Part shown: piece by piece, positions 37,401 through 48,645 of the stretch
How the letters are laid out: every line of letters starts with the position of its first letter
Numbering within the stretch: position 1 is the stretch's first letter
NCBI GenBank assembly: GCA_000708835.1
Contig: DF237417.1
Span: forward strand, 9,357-73,356
Direction: 5' to 3'
DNA from: Klebsormidium nitens
Taxonomy: Eukaryota; Streptophyta; Klebsormidiophyceae; Klebsormidiales; Klebsormidiaceae
Length of the DNA stretch: 64,000 nt
Program-made: the position numbers and the translations under genes
Notes under the pieces: model-generated
The model's input: only the letters and a program-made list of their open reading frames with translations
Told to the model about the DNA's origin: nothing
Database searches by the model: none

Positions 37401-40400
37401 CGCGAGCGCCTCCTCTCGCGCCCACACCACTTCCCCCTGCTGCAGTAAAGCGAGCGAGTCGTCCCCCCCCACCGCAAGAAACCTGTACCCCCACGTCCCG
37501 TCCTTCTTCAGATAGGGGTTGAGAAACACCCGCGAGAGGCCCCCGTGGTTACCCCCCCACTGCACACTCTCCGACTTGGAAACCACGTCCCCGGACTCGC
37601 AGCTGAGGACCTGCGCGGAGAGGAGATCGCCGCCGCCTCCCGGGGGAGTAGTGAGTGCTGCGACCACGGCTGGGTCTGTGAGCGAGTCCGACAGAACGAG
37701 ACCCCCCTCGGACGGAGAAAGAACCGCCGTGCGTGACGGATGCCCGGTCTTTTCGTCAATCTTCAAAAGCACCACGCCGGCGCCGGTTGACAGCGCAACC
37801 GCGTTTCCGCTAACCCCCGGAAGCAGCTCCGCGCGGCCCCCTCGCGGGAGTTTGAACGGAAGCAGGTCTGCGGCGGACGCCTCAAACCCGGCAGACCTCT
37901 CCAGGGAGTGCGTAACGAGAGTGAGACCGTCGGAAGAGAGCGCCGCTACGTAGCCGTTTGCGAAGACGAGCGACTTGGTCGAGAGGGGTTGGAGGGGCTC
38001 GAATTCCATATGGGCCTTGTGGATGGCCTCCTCTTTGGTTTCCGAGGGGAAGTCGAAGGAGAGGATGGCGAGCTTGGAAGCCGCAGTGCCTTCCACGCCC
38101 AGGAAGCCGGCGGCGAAGAGGCGCTTGGCGGAGGGGTCGGCGTGCAGCTTTTGGATGCGGATGTCGCTGCAGTTTTGAGAATTTACTTTTGAGTTTTAGA
38201 ATTTGATATTGAAGGTAGAATGGTCATGTAGCGCTTCAAGCGACAGCAAAGGTGCAGTTTGACACGGTGTGAAGTGTCTTGACAGGTACGTTAGTGAGCA
38301 ACTTAGGTTCCAGAAGATTGAAAAGTTGAGACCGCAAAGCTCTCAAAAACTTCGAAGTCTCTTGGGACCCGAGAGCTTAGCGGATGTTCATGGCAGGAGC
38401 GCACTTGTTCAAAGTGGAGCCATCAGAAGCAAAGAATCAACGTTTGCAAAGGTTCTCTAGGCGGCCGAGATATCAGAAGGGGTACATAAACCTTTTAAAG
38501 CTGCTAAGCACTTTGTACTCCGCAAATCCACCTATCTGGTCAGCAGTCTCCATTTCATGAACTGCCAATTCTTCCACGATAATCAAAAGATAGTGAGCGA
38601 AGCTTACGTGAGCATTCGGGTCCTCCACAGGAGCTCCCCCGAAAGTGCCGAGTAGACAAAGACGTTGTTCCCAGCCAGAATCGCAACATCGTTTGCACCG
38701 TCGCCGTCCCAATCAAACTGCGGAGAGAGGTGCATGTCTCGTGACCAATCTTCGGAAAACGCGGCCTTGTGCCTTGAGACACTGCTTGCTTGGTTGGAAA
38801 ATGTTGACGTTTTGCTGATAAGTCCACTTTTAGACGAATTTTGAAAAGATTGTTCCGATCCAATCTTCGGTCTAAGCTCCTGCAATTTGATTCATCAATG
38901 CAGCACACACATTCCAATCATGACAACTTTAGTGTCTGGCTTCAATAAGAAGCATAGTACGACACTCACCGACAACAGGCCAATGTCCACCGGTGCATCA
39001 GGATCCTCCTTTGAGGACGACTGTGGTGCAACTTCCCACAAGAGGACCCCATCATTCGGGTTCCAGGACCGGACGTACTTGCCATCGCCAGATATTGTGA
39101 TGATAGCTGCAAGGGACAAATGGCAAATGTTCTTACGCCCTCATTCTCAAATCCGGGACTTTCTACATATTCTACGTTAAACAATCAGCTTGACAATCCA
39201 AGATCCTACCATATGTTGCAACCCAGATCAGAAGGCTTCTTCAGAAGACTGGATACTACGGATCGAAGTGTCCACAAAATCCTTAGTAGTAAGCAGACAA
39301 GCAAGCATGGATCATTGCAGAAAATGTTCAAATGTCGTTACTCACTCCTCCCTGCACTCTCCAATGTCTGAATAGAGTCACCCTCGCCCAACAGATGGCG
39401 CCAAGCTGCAAAAGAAGAGCAGGAAACATGAGACGTTCCTGTGTTTACGAGGTTGGCTTCGTCTTTCTCACATGTGAAGGAATGGTAAAAGAAGACCAGA
39501 GCAAGCCTCCGTTGACAATAACGACGCCCTTTGAAGACTGTGCAGCTTCTCCACAAAAAGCAGCACCACTCAGGTGCATTCTGGCTGATATTTACAGATG
39601 ATCGGACGCTAGTGAAGATTGGAGACGGCATCAAAGCTACCGCCTTGCTCGACTAAGAACCGTACCCTTCCGTGCCACCCTCTACCACCACCGTATCACC
39701 CGTTGAACATTCGCGGCGACAAATAATCATCAACAATGCAGAACAGTCGATTAGTCGATACTCAGTTGGTCGTACCAATCTGTCCCGTCCGCAGATTGAG
39801 AGCCGCAAGGGCATTCTGCTCAGTCGCCACAAAGACGCGTTTCTTCTGTGTCCCCGAGGAGAAGACGGCGCTCTTCACACGCCCCACGTACTGCTGGTGC
39901 CTGCTCGTGCAGGCACACAAAACTAGGCGTCAGGAATAATTTGAAACCAAGTTGGCTAAACCCTCTTCTTCCTTGTGTTGTTCTTGAAAGACCCCCCAAT
40001 GATCACCAAAGAAAAAGAAAATAAACAGAATACAAAGCACTGATTACAACGAAAGTTCTACCGTAAGCTTGAATTAGCAACGTGGACAGGGGGACTGCGC
40101 TCGTCAAATCAACCTGCATTTGGTCGGAAAGCAGGCTAACAACCCGCAGTATGTGCAGAAGTGCACCTCAAATGAGTAACTTCGACCAGGCGGATCAAAG
40201 TTAGCCAACGACATGACCTCTACATCTGAAAACCGGGTGCTAATCAGTCTGTGTGACAAAAAACTTACTCAATGAAGTGGCAGAGCGAAGAAAGACACTC
40301 CGCTGACGAGAATGACTGAAACCACCACGCCTCATAATATCAGAAAGAGTGGACATTGTTCATGATCACGAGAGTATCACGTGCTACAATTTTGCAGTGT

Positions 40401-40768
40401 CACATACCCCTGATTATGCTGCGCAACACTTCTGCATTCTGATCATCCGAAATGATCAGTCTGCATATTCGGAGAGAAAAGCCGCCAGCAATTGAACTGT
40501 AAGCTAAACAACATTGGCACCAAAGCTGCCGCGATCGAAGATCAAGTTGCAATGCAAACAGCACCGAAGTAATCATCAAAGTCGCAACTTTGATTGTATG
40601 AGATATTCTAGGAGTGAACACCTAGTATCCAAACGACTTATTTTATGTCTATCATGTTGCTGCTTACCAGTCCCACATGCCAACTTGATCCTCAAACAAG
40701 CCCTGCGCTAGTGGGGCGACCACCAAGAAAACCGTCGCAATTGTGAAGAATTTTTGAGCGCCTGCCAT
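31497..40768 (-). CDS. EMC1: ER membrane protein complex subunit 1 (EMC1)
   Basis: Twelve exons: 40768-40668, 39900-39776, 39405-39346, 39106-38970, 38717-38608, 38166-37290, 36484-35988, 35348-35168, 34644-34465, 33940-33632, 32841-32704 and 31733-31497. They sum to 2952 nt, 983 residues, the usual size of plant EMC1. EMC inserts tail-anchored and multi-pass proteins into the ER membrane; EMC1 is its large lumenal subunit. A signal peptide (about 1-22) leads into 'LFEDQVGMWDWHQQYVG'. PQQ-type beta-propeller sequence follows ('RVFVATEQNALAALNLRTGQ', 'GKYVRSWNPNDG', 'FDWDGDGANDVAILAG'). The C-terminal DUF1620 region has 'DRRFVDPRRPEVVTPQDQ' and 'FAYGIDLYYMRTAPSKTYD', then one membrane span (about 951-973) and a short basic tail. 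The third-exon motif 'AWRHLLGEGDSIQTLESAG' also fits. Introns beside exons 7, 8 and 11 contain tandem copies of exon edges, described separately. Confidence 0.96.
32135..33420. repeat. ~143-bp tandem array around EMC1 exon 11
   Basis: Exon 11 (32704-32841) sits within an array of about nine degenerate units. On its donor side, units starting near 32148, 32297, 32442 and 32583 repeat the exon's last ~50 bp with its splice-donor region; they share 'gttgtgcgtgatgaagaggg' and the flanking 'gagactcctcgag'. On its acceptor side, units near 32941, 33085, 33222 and 33369 repeat the exon's first ~45 bp and acceptor region ('ggccggcaggggtccacgaa' and variants). Most spacings are 139-150 bp; the one next to the real donor is about 109 bp. 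Similarity falls with distance on the acceptor side. Confidence 0.85.
35400..35510. repeat. Degenerate copy of EMC1 exon 8 acceptor edge
   Basis: The first ~80 bp of exon 8 with its acceptor (plus-strand 35268-35350) is repeated 150 bp upstream in transcription order, at about 35418-35500: 'gggggatccctc.gagcgtc' and 'cttgtccaccct' occur in both. The copy has indels and substitutions but remains recognisable over its whole length. Confidence 0.8.
36485..36800. repeat. Tandem copies of EMC1 exon 7 acceptor edge
   Basis: The first ~85 bp of exon 7 (ending on the plus strand at 36484) recurs with its acceptor exactly 144 bp upstream, ending at 36628, with only a handful of mismatches. A third, degenerate copy lies about 155 bp further (about 36690-36790). 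The 144-bp interval is open and in frame with exon 7. If the upstream acceptor were used, 48 codons would be added, duplicating the 'FLASEEEQQQLANARKF' segment. Confidence 0.88.
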
Positions 40769-41469
40769 GGTCCCACTTTTGGCTGGCAGCTCTTAAGACT
40801 TGTGATCGCTCTCCATCAAAAGTGTATGCGTCAAGACAAGTAGCTGCGCCAGATCGCCCAGGAGTCAACTAGAGACGAACGGAAGACCCAGGTAGAGCTA
40901 GTAGAGAGCACTGCAAGACGAAGAGTGGCCGCGCCGCGGCGGATGTCCGCGGGGCGGCCGCGGCATGCCATGGCTGGCGCAAGTATCTAGACTGAGACCG
41001 AACAGGTTTTACCTCGTCTGCAACAATTATCGCTCCCCTGGCACCGTCTGTGAAGAGCGGGTGTTCCGCTCTAGTTTCCGAAGTCAGTCCTGCCTGGCGC
41101 TGGCCTGGATTCGACGACGGCCTACTGTTTCGGTTAAATCGTACCATCATCTGACGTCGAAAGCATTTGTCATCGAATATTTCTACCGAGCAAGTCCAAA
41201 GAGAACAGTGACACTGACAGTGACAGCCTGGCTGACTCACGCACACATGATCTCCCATGACCGCAAACTTGGATATATAGCTAGCTAGCGGGTCTGTCAG
41301 ACGCTGACAATTCCATGGCGGCTGCTGCGGTGACTCCACATTCTGGTGTGTCTGGCAGAACGTCATCCTGTGCTTGGATACGAGCTTCGTTTCAAGGCCT
41401 CCGTTGATGCTCGGGTTGTATCCGGTGACCTGCACCCCATCGCTGACAGGACACTCGCAAGTTGAGGCC
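40769..41469. other. Divergent intergenic region EMC1 / unknown gene
   Basis: 700 bp between divergent start codons. A TATA-like 'ggatatatag' lies at about 41271-41280, some 190 bp upstream of the plus-strand start, and could serve that gene. A GC-rich block near 40925-40970 contains CCGCGG and GGCCGCGG. A 220-codon minus-strand frame (40869-41531) spans the region but overlaps exon 1 of the plus-strand gene and has no family features. Confidence 0.45.
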
Positions 41470-44400
41470 ATGGCTTCTGGGGTCTTGCTGGACTCCTCCC
41501 ACGATGAAAAGAAGAGGAAATTGTGAGTCATTTCTGGTTGATGTTTAGGTCTCTATGGAACTTCTCGCAAAATTCACCTTAGGAGGAGTGATGACTGACT
41601 CCTTGAGTAACTTTTCAGGCAAGAGTAAGTCTTCTTGTGGTTTGTCAGTGGAGTTGCGTGCTGAGCAGTGTCAAAGCTTTCAAAAAGTCTTTACTGTTGT
41701 GCTGAGTTCAAGCTGAGTCTGTACTACTTGAAGTGATTATCCATTTGACTTCAATTGTTGATACTTTCGAAGGGGCGAGCTCGTGGTCACTTTTGCGAAA
41801 TGCAGCAGGCAGTTTGCTTTCCTCATGAGCTCATAGAGGTTTGTTCACATCAGCCGTGCTGCTGATCATACATATCATTGTTGGAAGCGACCAGCAGTTG
41901 AATGTGTGGCAGTGACGATTGCTCGGTTTAGACAGCCTTTCGCACAAGAAGCTAATCTGGCGGCGACACCTCTCATTGTGCTGAGCTGGAATTGTCTTCA
42001 GTAAACAGTACTGCCCTTCAACTGCCTTTATGGACATAGTTGCCCTTGAGAAGCAGTTGTTCGGAAACTGCACTTCATCCAGCTAAATTTGTGAAACTCT
42101 GTGGCAGAAAACCCCAATCTGCTGGCTTTTGGCAGGTCACCAGTTTTGAAACTGACCCTTTCTTTTCGGTTCCCCTACCCCGCACTCTCTTCTCCCCACA
42201 ATCATATGGTGCCTACCTCATGGGCAAAGCCAGAGAGAATCGGTCTTTTGCAGGTCTCCTGTCTTATGCACAATGACACAATGACACAGAGAAGCGTTGT
42301 TTTGCAGGTCTGATCAGATAAAAGAATCTGCTGACCCCGCATCTCTTCCTGGCGACATCACATTGTACTCTTTGCTGACATCACATCTGTGGCCATCTGC
42401 AGGCAAGAGAGCTCCCTGCTCAGTATGGACATGGACGTGGACCATGCCTCCAAGAGGCCCTGTTTAGCAACCGGCAGCGACGGCCAAGTAGGAATGGCCA
42501 GGCAAAATCAGAACCCCAGCCAGTGGCAGGGCCCTGCTTTCGACTGGGAAGAAGTGCACCGGCAGGCTGATGAGGCGGAGAGTCCGTTAGAGCAGGTCAA
42601 AAGGGTGGACTTCCCAAAGACCCTCCGTAGGGCAGAGTCGGAACCGGTCTTTGACACAGGGCCCCCCAGGGGAAAGCCTTGGGCGAGCAGCTTTGGGAAG
42701 ACTAACCCCCAGCTGACCGGGATGGGTAAGCCTAACCCCCAGCTAAGTGGGATGGTTAAAGGCAGCAACCCGCTCTGGGGGAGTGCCAAGCCGGTGAGGC
42801 AGCCAGTGATCATTCAGCCGATGACATCAGCGCCGCTCTTTCCGCCAACAGCGACGTCTGGGCACACTCCCCCCTCGCCGGACAGCAACACATCGTCCCG
42901 CCTCAGCAAGCGCTCGTTCGCGGAGGACGACGGGGCGACCGCGTCTGGAGCGGGGGTGTCGGGCTTAAGCCACGAGGGGCCCCCCGGCAAGATGACAGCA
43001 GGGACACCTTTGAGGCCCGCACCGAAGCACAGGAGAATTTTGGAGGAGGTCAACAGTAGCAGCGAGGATGAGGGGGATGGCGACGTGGAGCCTCAGACGA
43101 AGTCGGTTCTGGCGGAGCAATTTCCAAAAGGGGGGGCCGGCGCAAGCAGGAACCAGGGGGGGGGAGCTCGAAGCGCCGACAGCGGGAGGCTGCTCCAGAG
43201 CAGTGCGCAAAATGCCCCGCTCCATGATGGGGGGTTGTTTGCAGGGGGCCGGCGGCAGGTCTTTCCCCCCCTGCCGGGAATGATGAAACGGAGCACCAGC
43301 CGTGCGGACCTCACAGAGGAGAAGCGGCCGGCGACGCCGTCTGGGGGGGGTGTGCCGCTGTTTGAGCGGCTGACTCGGGGGCTGCCCCCCGCGGGCGAGA
43401 GGTCGGGCGAGTCCGTCGGGAGCGAAAGGTCAGAAGGGGGCCGGTCTACAAAGGACAAAGAGGAGCTCCGGAGGAAGGAGCTGGATTCGGTACACCCTGC
43501 GCTGCGAAGGAGCATGTTTCCTTTGCGCTCAGAGAGTGGTTTGTCGGGGCTTGGGACGTCAGACCGTAGAGCTCCGGTGTCAAACCTTTCTGGGGGGGTG
43601 GGCATAGAAAATGTGGTAAAGCAGGGCTCCGCAGGAGCAAGTTTTAGGCCGCGGCCACCAATGGGGCGGAGCGGGGTACATTCCACTGGTATAGAAACCC
43701 TAGGCGCGGCAAAGTTTGTGTTGCCAAACGGGGTGAAAGTGACGAAAGCGGCGTCGGACAGCCTGGTGCCGGGGCCGACGCTTACGGACGAGGCGATGCG
43801 GGAGCGGACGCTGAACAGCGTCAGCATCACGAGTGAGGCGTCTTCAGGATTTCTGCTTCAGGATTTTTGGTCGCTATTCTCTTCGAGATCAGTGCGACCT
43901 TGTCAGTGCCCGATGGAGCTGCTAATTCGGTCAGGATGAAGGGTCCTGGGCTCTTGTCTAACCAAGCAAAAGCACAAAGTAAAGGAAAAAAGGGGGTTAT
44001 TGTTCCAGGGCTGTTGTAAAGGGGTTTGCATTCTGGAGAACTCTGCCTGTCTGCTGCAAGTACGTTGTTGCCTGCCGAGATTGCATCCACGTTTTTCTGC
44101 ATGTTGTGATAGCATCCGTTTTGCACCAGTACATTTTCTTTTGTCAGTGGGAGTAGGCTGAGTGTTTGATGATTGTATGCTTGGGGTTTCAATGCCGAGT
44201 TGTTCAACGAGCTCAGGTTGTCTCCTCTCTTCCTTACTAGTCACGCTTGATTGCTTAGTGCCGCAACTCGAAGATCGGTAAGGAAGGAGTTGTCTGACCT
44301 TGATTTTGCCGCAGCTGAACTTTTGAGTTGCTTTGCATGCAAAATTCTGGTGTGCAAAAGCAGGCTAGCCTCAGAAGCATTGCGGGTAGTCAGTGAGTCC

Positions 44401-44570
44401 TGCTGGTTCATGGGCTTGTTCCCTTTGTCTATCGAAGTGTTGCCCGGAAACAGATCTCTTTGTGGAGTTTCTACCAATTTGTCAATTTGGTCGCAGGCGC
44501 TCAAGGCAGAAAACAGACAGTGGAAGACGAGTTTGAGGCGTACTTTGCGATGATGGGCATATCCATGTAG
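41470..44570 (+). CDS. Unrecognised low-complexity protein, probably nuclear
   Basis: Three coding exons: 41470-41522, 42403-43832 and 44497-44570, in phase, 518 residues. I do not recognise the family. The start 'MASGVLLDSSHDEKKRKLQ' includes a basic KKRK stretch that could act as a nuclear localisation signal. An acidic/Met piece 'SMDMDVDHASKRP' follows. The central 1.4 kb exon is rich in Gly, Ser, Pro and Arg, with short repeats 'NPQLTGMGK'/'NPQLSGMVK' near residues 115-130, an acidic run 'SSSEDEGDGD' and many potential phosphorylation sites; most of it is probably disordered. The C-terminus is compact and acidic, ending 'VEDEFEAYFAMMGISM'. The long exon has a strong coding bias and no stops, so it is very likely real. 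A second possible last exon, 44609-44847, is also phase-compatible. No function is proposed. Confidence 0.72.
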
Positions 44571-44608
44571 TCTTGTATAGTAGAATGAAGAGTTGATTAG
44601 TGGCTTAG

Positions 44609-44847
44609 GATGTGAAGTCGCGGCCTCCGTGCTGGAGGCCTGCACTCAAGAAGTGATTGCCCTTGTACTATCTGCATTAGAGAGTGTTTACTTTGTGGGC
44701 GACACAGCGGTGCGTGCTCGACGGAGCTCTGCTTTGCATGACAAAAAGGAGGAATTAAGCAGGCAGGCTTTAGCCTGCAGGGACACCATCTTAGAAGCGT
44801 TATGCAGCAGGCAAGGAGAGGATATGACAGCCCTTTTTGAAGATTGA
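44609..44847 (+). CDS. Possible alternative last exon of the unknown gene
   Basis: An acceptor-like 'gtggcttag' precedes an open stretch of 239 nt that ends at TGA 44845-44847. Joined to the donor at 43832 it keeps phase and would give a 573-residue protein instead of 518. The encoded tail is helix-like with regular hydrophobic spacing ('ALVLSALESVYFVGDTAVRA', then 'EELSRQALACRDTILEALCS') and ends acidic. It could instead be a separate small gene or non-coding 3' UTR. The protein-like composition is the only support. Confidence 0.35.
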
Positions 44848-45906
44848 CAGTGATCCTGGCTTAAGCAGACTTTTGGGCTGTCTCGTTGTCTTTGGTAGGT
44901 TGAGGTTATTAGGCATCAGACCAATCATCAATGCTTCCGCTTAAGGAGGTAATTGTAGCCGTTTGCAAACAGTACGTGCGTGCAACTCTGCAGCGCATAT
45001 GTCAAGAGAACACAGTGTTTGTGGCTTGTTGCGTAAAGGAACCACGTCGTGCGTGTGCATCATTCGTGATTCGTTTGCATATGGTAGTAACGAAAATTTA
45101 GAGCTCAAACAGCCGCCGCGGTCGGCACCACATGCATATGCGCCACTGACTCAGACACATACTGTGCGCGGTATGCATGACGCGGCCGAATCGACGTGCA
45201 AGGCAGCGCCGCATGGAATCATTGCATGTAAACAATACGTGCATGCAATATCGACCTTAAGTGCACAACAAGTATCCTCAGTGCAAGCGCAATGTGCTCG
45301 ATCTGCTTAATTGACGTGATCAATTTGATGCATCAGTGTTGCATAAAATCCTCACAGAACTGAAGTTCAATTAAGTTCTGCGGTGCTACACTAGTGGTAC
45401 AGCTGTGGTAGAGAGACTCAGGCTAGATCTACATGGAGTCGCAAGCCATGAAAGGCACATGGGGCGCTGGTGCATCTGCGATCTATTGAACTTGATTCTC
45501 CAGTTTTTGGACAAACGAACTATATCCTGGCGGTATGTACATCTATAAGACTACTCTTACTCACCTGGAAAATGGACCCAACCTAACTGCTACGACTCGT
45601 TCTTCTAAACTAAGGCCAAAAAGCACATTCGCACCTTCTTTAATACTTCCCGTCTACAACATTATACTTTGTACAGATCTAACCACGAAGATAGTGAGAA
45701 AATGCTGCACATGCAAACGAGCATTTGAGCTCGCTAACTGGCTGCAGGGCCTTTGAACTGCTTTCTTACAACCCTCCAAAAACAAGAAACCTGGAATTCT
45801 GCGTCCTCTTCGGCCGACCTTCTCTCATCCACTCTTTGTATCGCTACATTCTAAAAGCACGCCCGGCTCGGGTCAAAACCGTCTCAAACTTGCTGCTTTT
45901 CCTTAC
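44848..45906. other. Intergenic region, no gene seen
   Basis: About 1 kb between the unknown plus-strand gene and the epimerase 3' end; both 3' UTRs should lie here. ATGCATATG, TGCATGC and related motifs recur around 44990-45250. Open frames are short and not protein-like. Confidence 0.4.
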
Positions 45907-48645
45907 TCACCACTTCTCGTGGGTGAAGTTGTGCATTTCTCCGGACGCCTGCAATGTGAGAATAATAGGCATCTGTGAATGTGGTTCTCAGGGGGCTGCG
46001 GGCTCAAAAACTCTAGAAGCAAAACTTCGTTGCGTGGATCTCCGTACACATGTGCACAGAAAGCATCGAAGCGAACCTCGATGCATCCCCGCTTTTACAT
46101 TTCCCTCGTCGTTCACCCTCTCCTTTACTCTCCGGAATCAGGCAGTTGAGCAGAGAAACAGCGAAACAGAAGCGACTTTTGCATGTCGTTTCCACCACCT
46201 TGCAGCCCGCACCAAAGAGAGTAATTCTGAAACTGCAGGTTCGACCTGCCGAAAGCCCGTATTTTGACTCCGGAGCCAGCGTCCCTTGCAGTGCGGACAG
46301 AGCCGTAACTTTAGAGCGACGGAGGCGAAACCAGCCCACGACCGACCGAACCCACCTCCTCTAGTTCGACCAGGACGCCATTAGTGTCTTTCGGGTTAAG
46401 GAAGACGACGGGGTCTCCGTGCGCGCCAATCTTGGGCTTCCCGTCACCCAATAAATTGACGTCCGACTCCTTCAAGTGCTGGGCCGCGTGGTTGATATTG
46501 TCGACCTGCAAAACGTTGGTAGATGTCAACCATCGGCGAAAGATAAGACGCGTTTGTGACGTAACGAAGGGCGGACGGAGAGTAACCAGGGGTTCGGTTC
46601 CTTCGCCGTGGGGCGTTTATTGCCAAAGCTTGGCAATACGAATTAGAACATCGAGCAGACAGGAGCGACAGTACTAATCGGGATAAACAACATGCTCTTA
46701 CATGCAAGACCTGCAAAATATGCCAAGGCGGAGACGAGGTGCTCTTCAATTTAAACGGGAGAACAGAGTGTAACAGCGGCGAAGCAATCCTAATGGACGA
46801 TGGGAAGCTTCAGCAACTTAGCCGGGGTGATGAAAATAAAGGCTCTGCCGACCCAGCACAGGTGTCAAAGAAAGAAAGCGCGTAGAGCCGTATGAGGATT
46901 GGAATGGAAAGGCGACACAACCGGCGTACATTTGGCGAGGGGGGCCCGGTTTCCGACGGCGTGGTCTGTTTTGAGGAACCCATGACAACGGGACACTAGA
47001 CTTGGCAAGGCTTGTCTACTGAGTATCCAGGCTGAATTGCGAGATTAGCAATTCGTGGCGCGTTTTACGGGAAGAAGTCGGGAAAGACCAGTAAGAACGC
47101 TAAATCCTGTTTATCCGAAGTGCATTGCGATACGGACGCACTTCCAAAGTCAAGGCAAGAGGAGGGGCATGCAGAGACCAGAAAAGGAGAGAAGCAAACG
47201 CGCGACTGGAAGAGAGAGAGAAGCGGACGGTCCCAGAACACAAAGAGAAGCAGAAGAGGATGCGGGAATGACATAGAAAGAGAAGGGGTCAGCTCACGGT
47301 GAGGCAGACGTGGTGCAGGCCCCCCCGGGGGTTTTTTTGGAGGAACTTGGCGATGGGGCTCGCGTCGCCCAGCGGGTGCAGCAGCTCGATCGTGAGCCCG
47401 GGCAGCTTGACGAACACCACCGTTACGCCGTGCTCAGGCTGGGGCTGCATAAGGGAGGGTGTAACGCTGGTGAGCTTTAGGGTCGTTAACCCTAACTGTT
47501 TGGCCGCGATGTACTCGGAGGAGGGGTTGAGAAAAACGAGTTGGGTTTTGGGTTGGGAAGAGTTGGGGTTGCAAGTTGGGGTTTCAAGCTGGAAAGAGTT
47601 GGGGTTTCGAGATCGGGGAAAACGAGTTGGGGTTTCGGGTTGAAAAGAGAAGTTGGGGTTTGAGTTTGGGAGAAACGAGTAGGGGTTTCGGGTTTGGAAG
47701 AGTTGGGCGTTTGGGTTTTGGAGAAAATCGAGTTGGGGTGTTGGGTTGCGAAGAGTTGCCGTTGCGAGTTGAGGGAAGCGAGTAGGGGTTTCGAGTTCAG
47801 CTTGTACGACAAGCAGCACCACGGGTACTGAGTGTGCGGTGACAGAAGTGAGAAAATCCTGAGAGGATCATGATTCAGCCGAATTGAGGCCCCACGTATG
47901 GCCTCGATTTTTACTGTTGCGTACTTGGGAGCGACTGGACGGCCTTGGATAACTTCGTAATTCCGGTGACGTGAAGCATTACGCTCAACTGATTCGGCAG
48001 ATTCATCTCGAATCCTTAATTACAGCCGTGTTGACCACGAAGGGATAGAATGCACCAATTGTTTCAAGAGGCCCAGGATGGACGAGAGAAAGTGGGAATC
48101 AACACAACGAGCAGGTCACAAGAATGAAAGAGGTGGTGTGGCCCAGAAACATCAAGGTGGGGGGAACTTCCAGGTTCAAGTCAGACCAACGAGGGATGAT
48201 ATGAGAAACCTGGCATTGAAGAGGAGCGACGTGGACAGTTGACAGCGACGTTAACCTAGGTGTGAGGAAGTAGGATATGTTTCTGAAACCGAACAGGAAG
48301 AAGTGACAGAGCAGGGCTGGAGTGGCTGAAGAAGAAACAAAAGAAGATAACCTAGGTGTGAGGAAGTAGGATACATGTTTCTGAAACCGAACAGGAAGAA
48401 GCGACAGAGCAGGGCTGGAGTGGCTGTTGAAGGAACAGGATAAGAGAGAGAAAAGCGACAGAAGACACAATTGACGGCAAAGAAATAGAAGTGTGCCTGG
48501 TGTGCCTGCTCACTTTGGGATTGCTCACGCTCGCCCCAAAGACGGTGCGGTACTTTTCGGAGGCTGCTTCCAGGTCCGGAACGGCGACGGCGAGGTGATT
48601 CAGGCCAAGGACGGAGTAGGGGATGTCTGCGGGGGCGTCTGTCAT
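45907..48645 (-). CDS. MCEE: Methylmalonyl-CoA epimerase (glyoxalase/VOC fold)
   Basis: Exons 48645-48514, 47444-47298, 46505-46356 and probably 45948-45907, giving 156 residues. The enzyme interconverts (S)- and (R)-methylmalonyl-CoA, ahead of B12-dependent mutase. Family marks are 'LNHLAVAVPDLEAASEKY' with a metal-ligand His (about 17), 'PEHGVTVVFVKLPGLTIELL', 'HPLGDASPIAKFLQKNP', 'GGLHHVCLTVDNINHAA' (His 88-89), 'KIGAHGDPVVFLNPKD' and the final 'GVLVELEE' with the last metal-ligand Glu (about 140). The 3' end is uncertain: after 'VELEE' a GTGGGT donor can join the 42-nt exon ending 'FTHEKW', or reading can continue to a stop at 46311 (157 residues). The start chosen has no obvious mitochondrial presequence; an upstream targeting exon may be missed, since an acceptor-like site precedes the ATG in open frame. 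Intron 1 contains two separate tandem repeats. Confidence 0.9.
47520..47800. repeat. Imperfect G/T-rich minisatellite in MCEE intron 1
   Basis: Immediately upstream (in transcription) of MCEE exon 2, about 280 bp consist of imperfect repeats built on 'gagttggggtttcgggtt' with 'ggaagagttggggttt' variants, roughly 17-30 bp per unit. On the plus strand the tract is strongly purine/T biased with many GGGG runs. Confidence 0.75.
48253..48440. repeat. ~96-bp tandem duplication in MCEE intron 1
   Basis: Two copies of a segment starting 'aacctaggtgtgaggaagta' at about 48253 and 48349, continuing through 'ctgaaaccgaacaggaagaa' and 'gacagagcagggctggagtg'. They are nearly identical, so the duplication looks recent. 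No exon edge is included here. Confidence 0.85.

Noticed and set aside
40869-41531. 220-codon minus-strand open frame between EMC1 and the unknown gene
   Set aside because: It overlaps exon 1 of the plus-strand gene, has irregular composition with many Cys, His and Gln and no family motif. It is best explained as a chance frame in a GC-rich promoter region.
47289-47822. Long minus-strand frame through the MCEE intron minisatellite
   Set aside because: The Asn/Pro/Thr-rich repeats come from translating the minisatellite. The real exon starts at 47444 with the conserved glyoxalase sequence.
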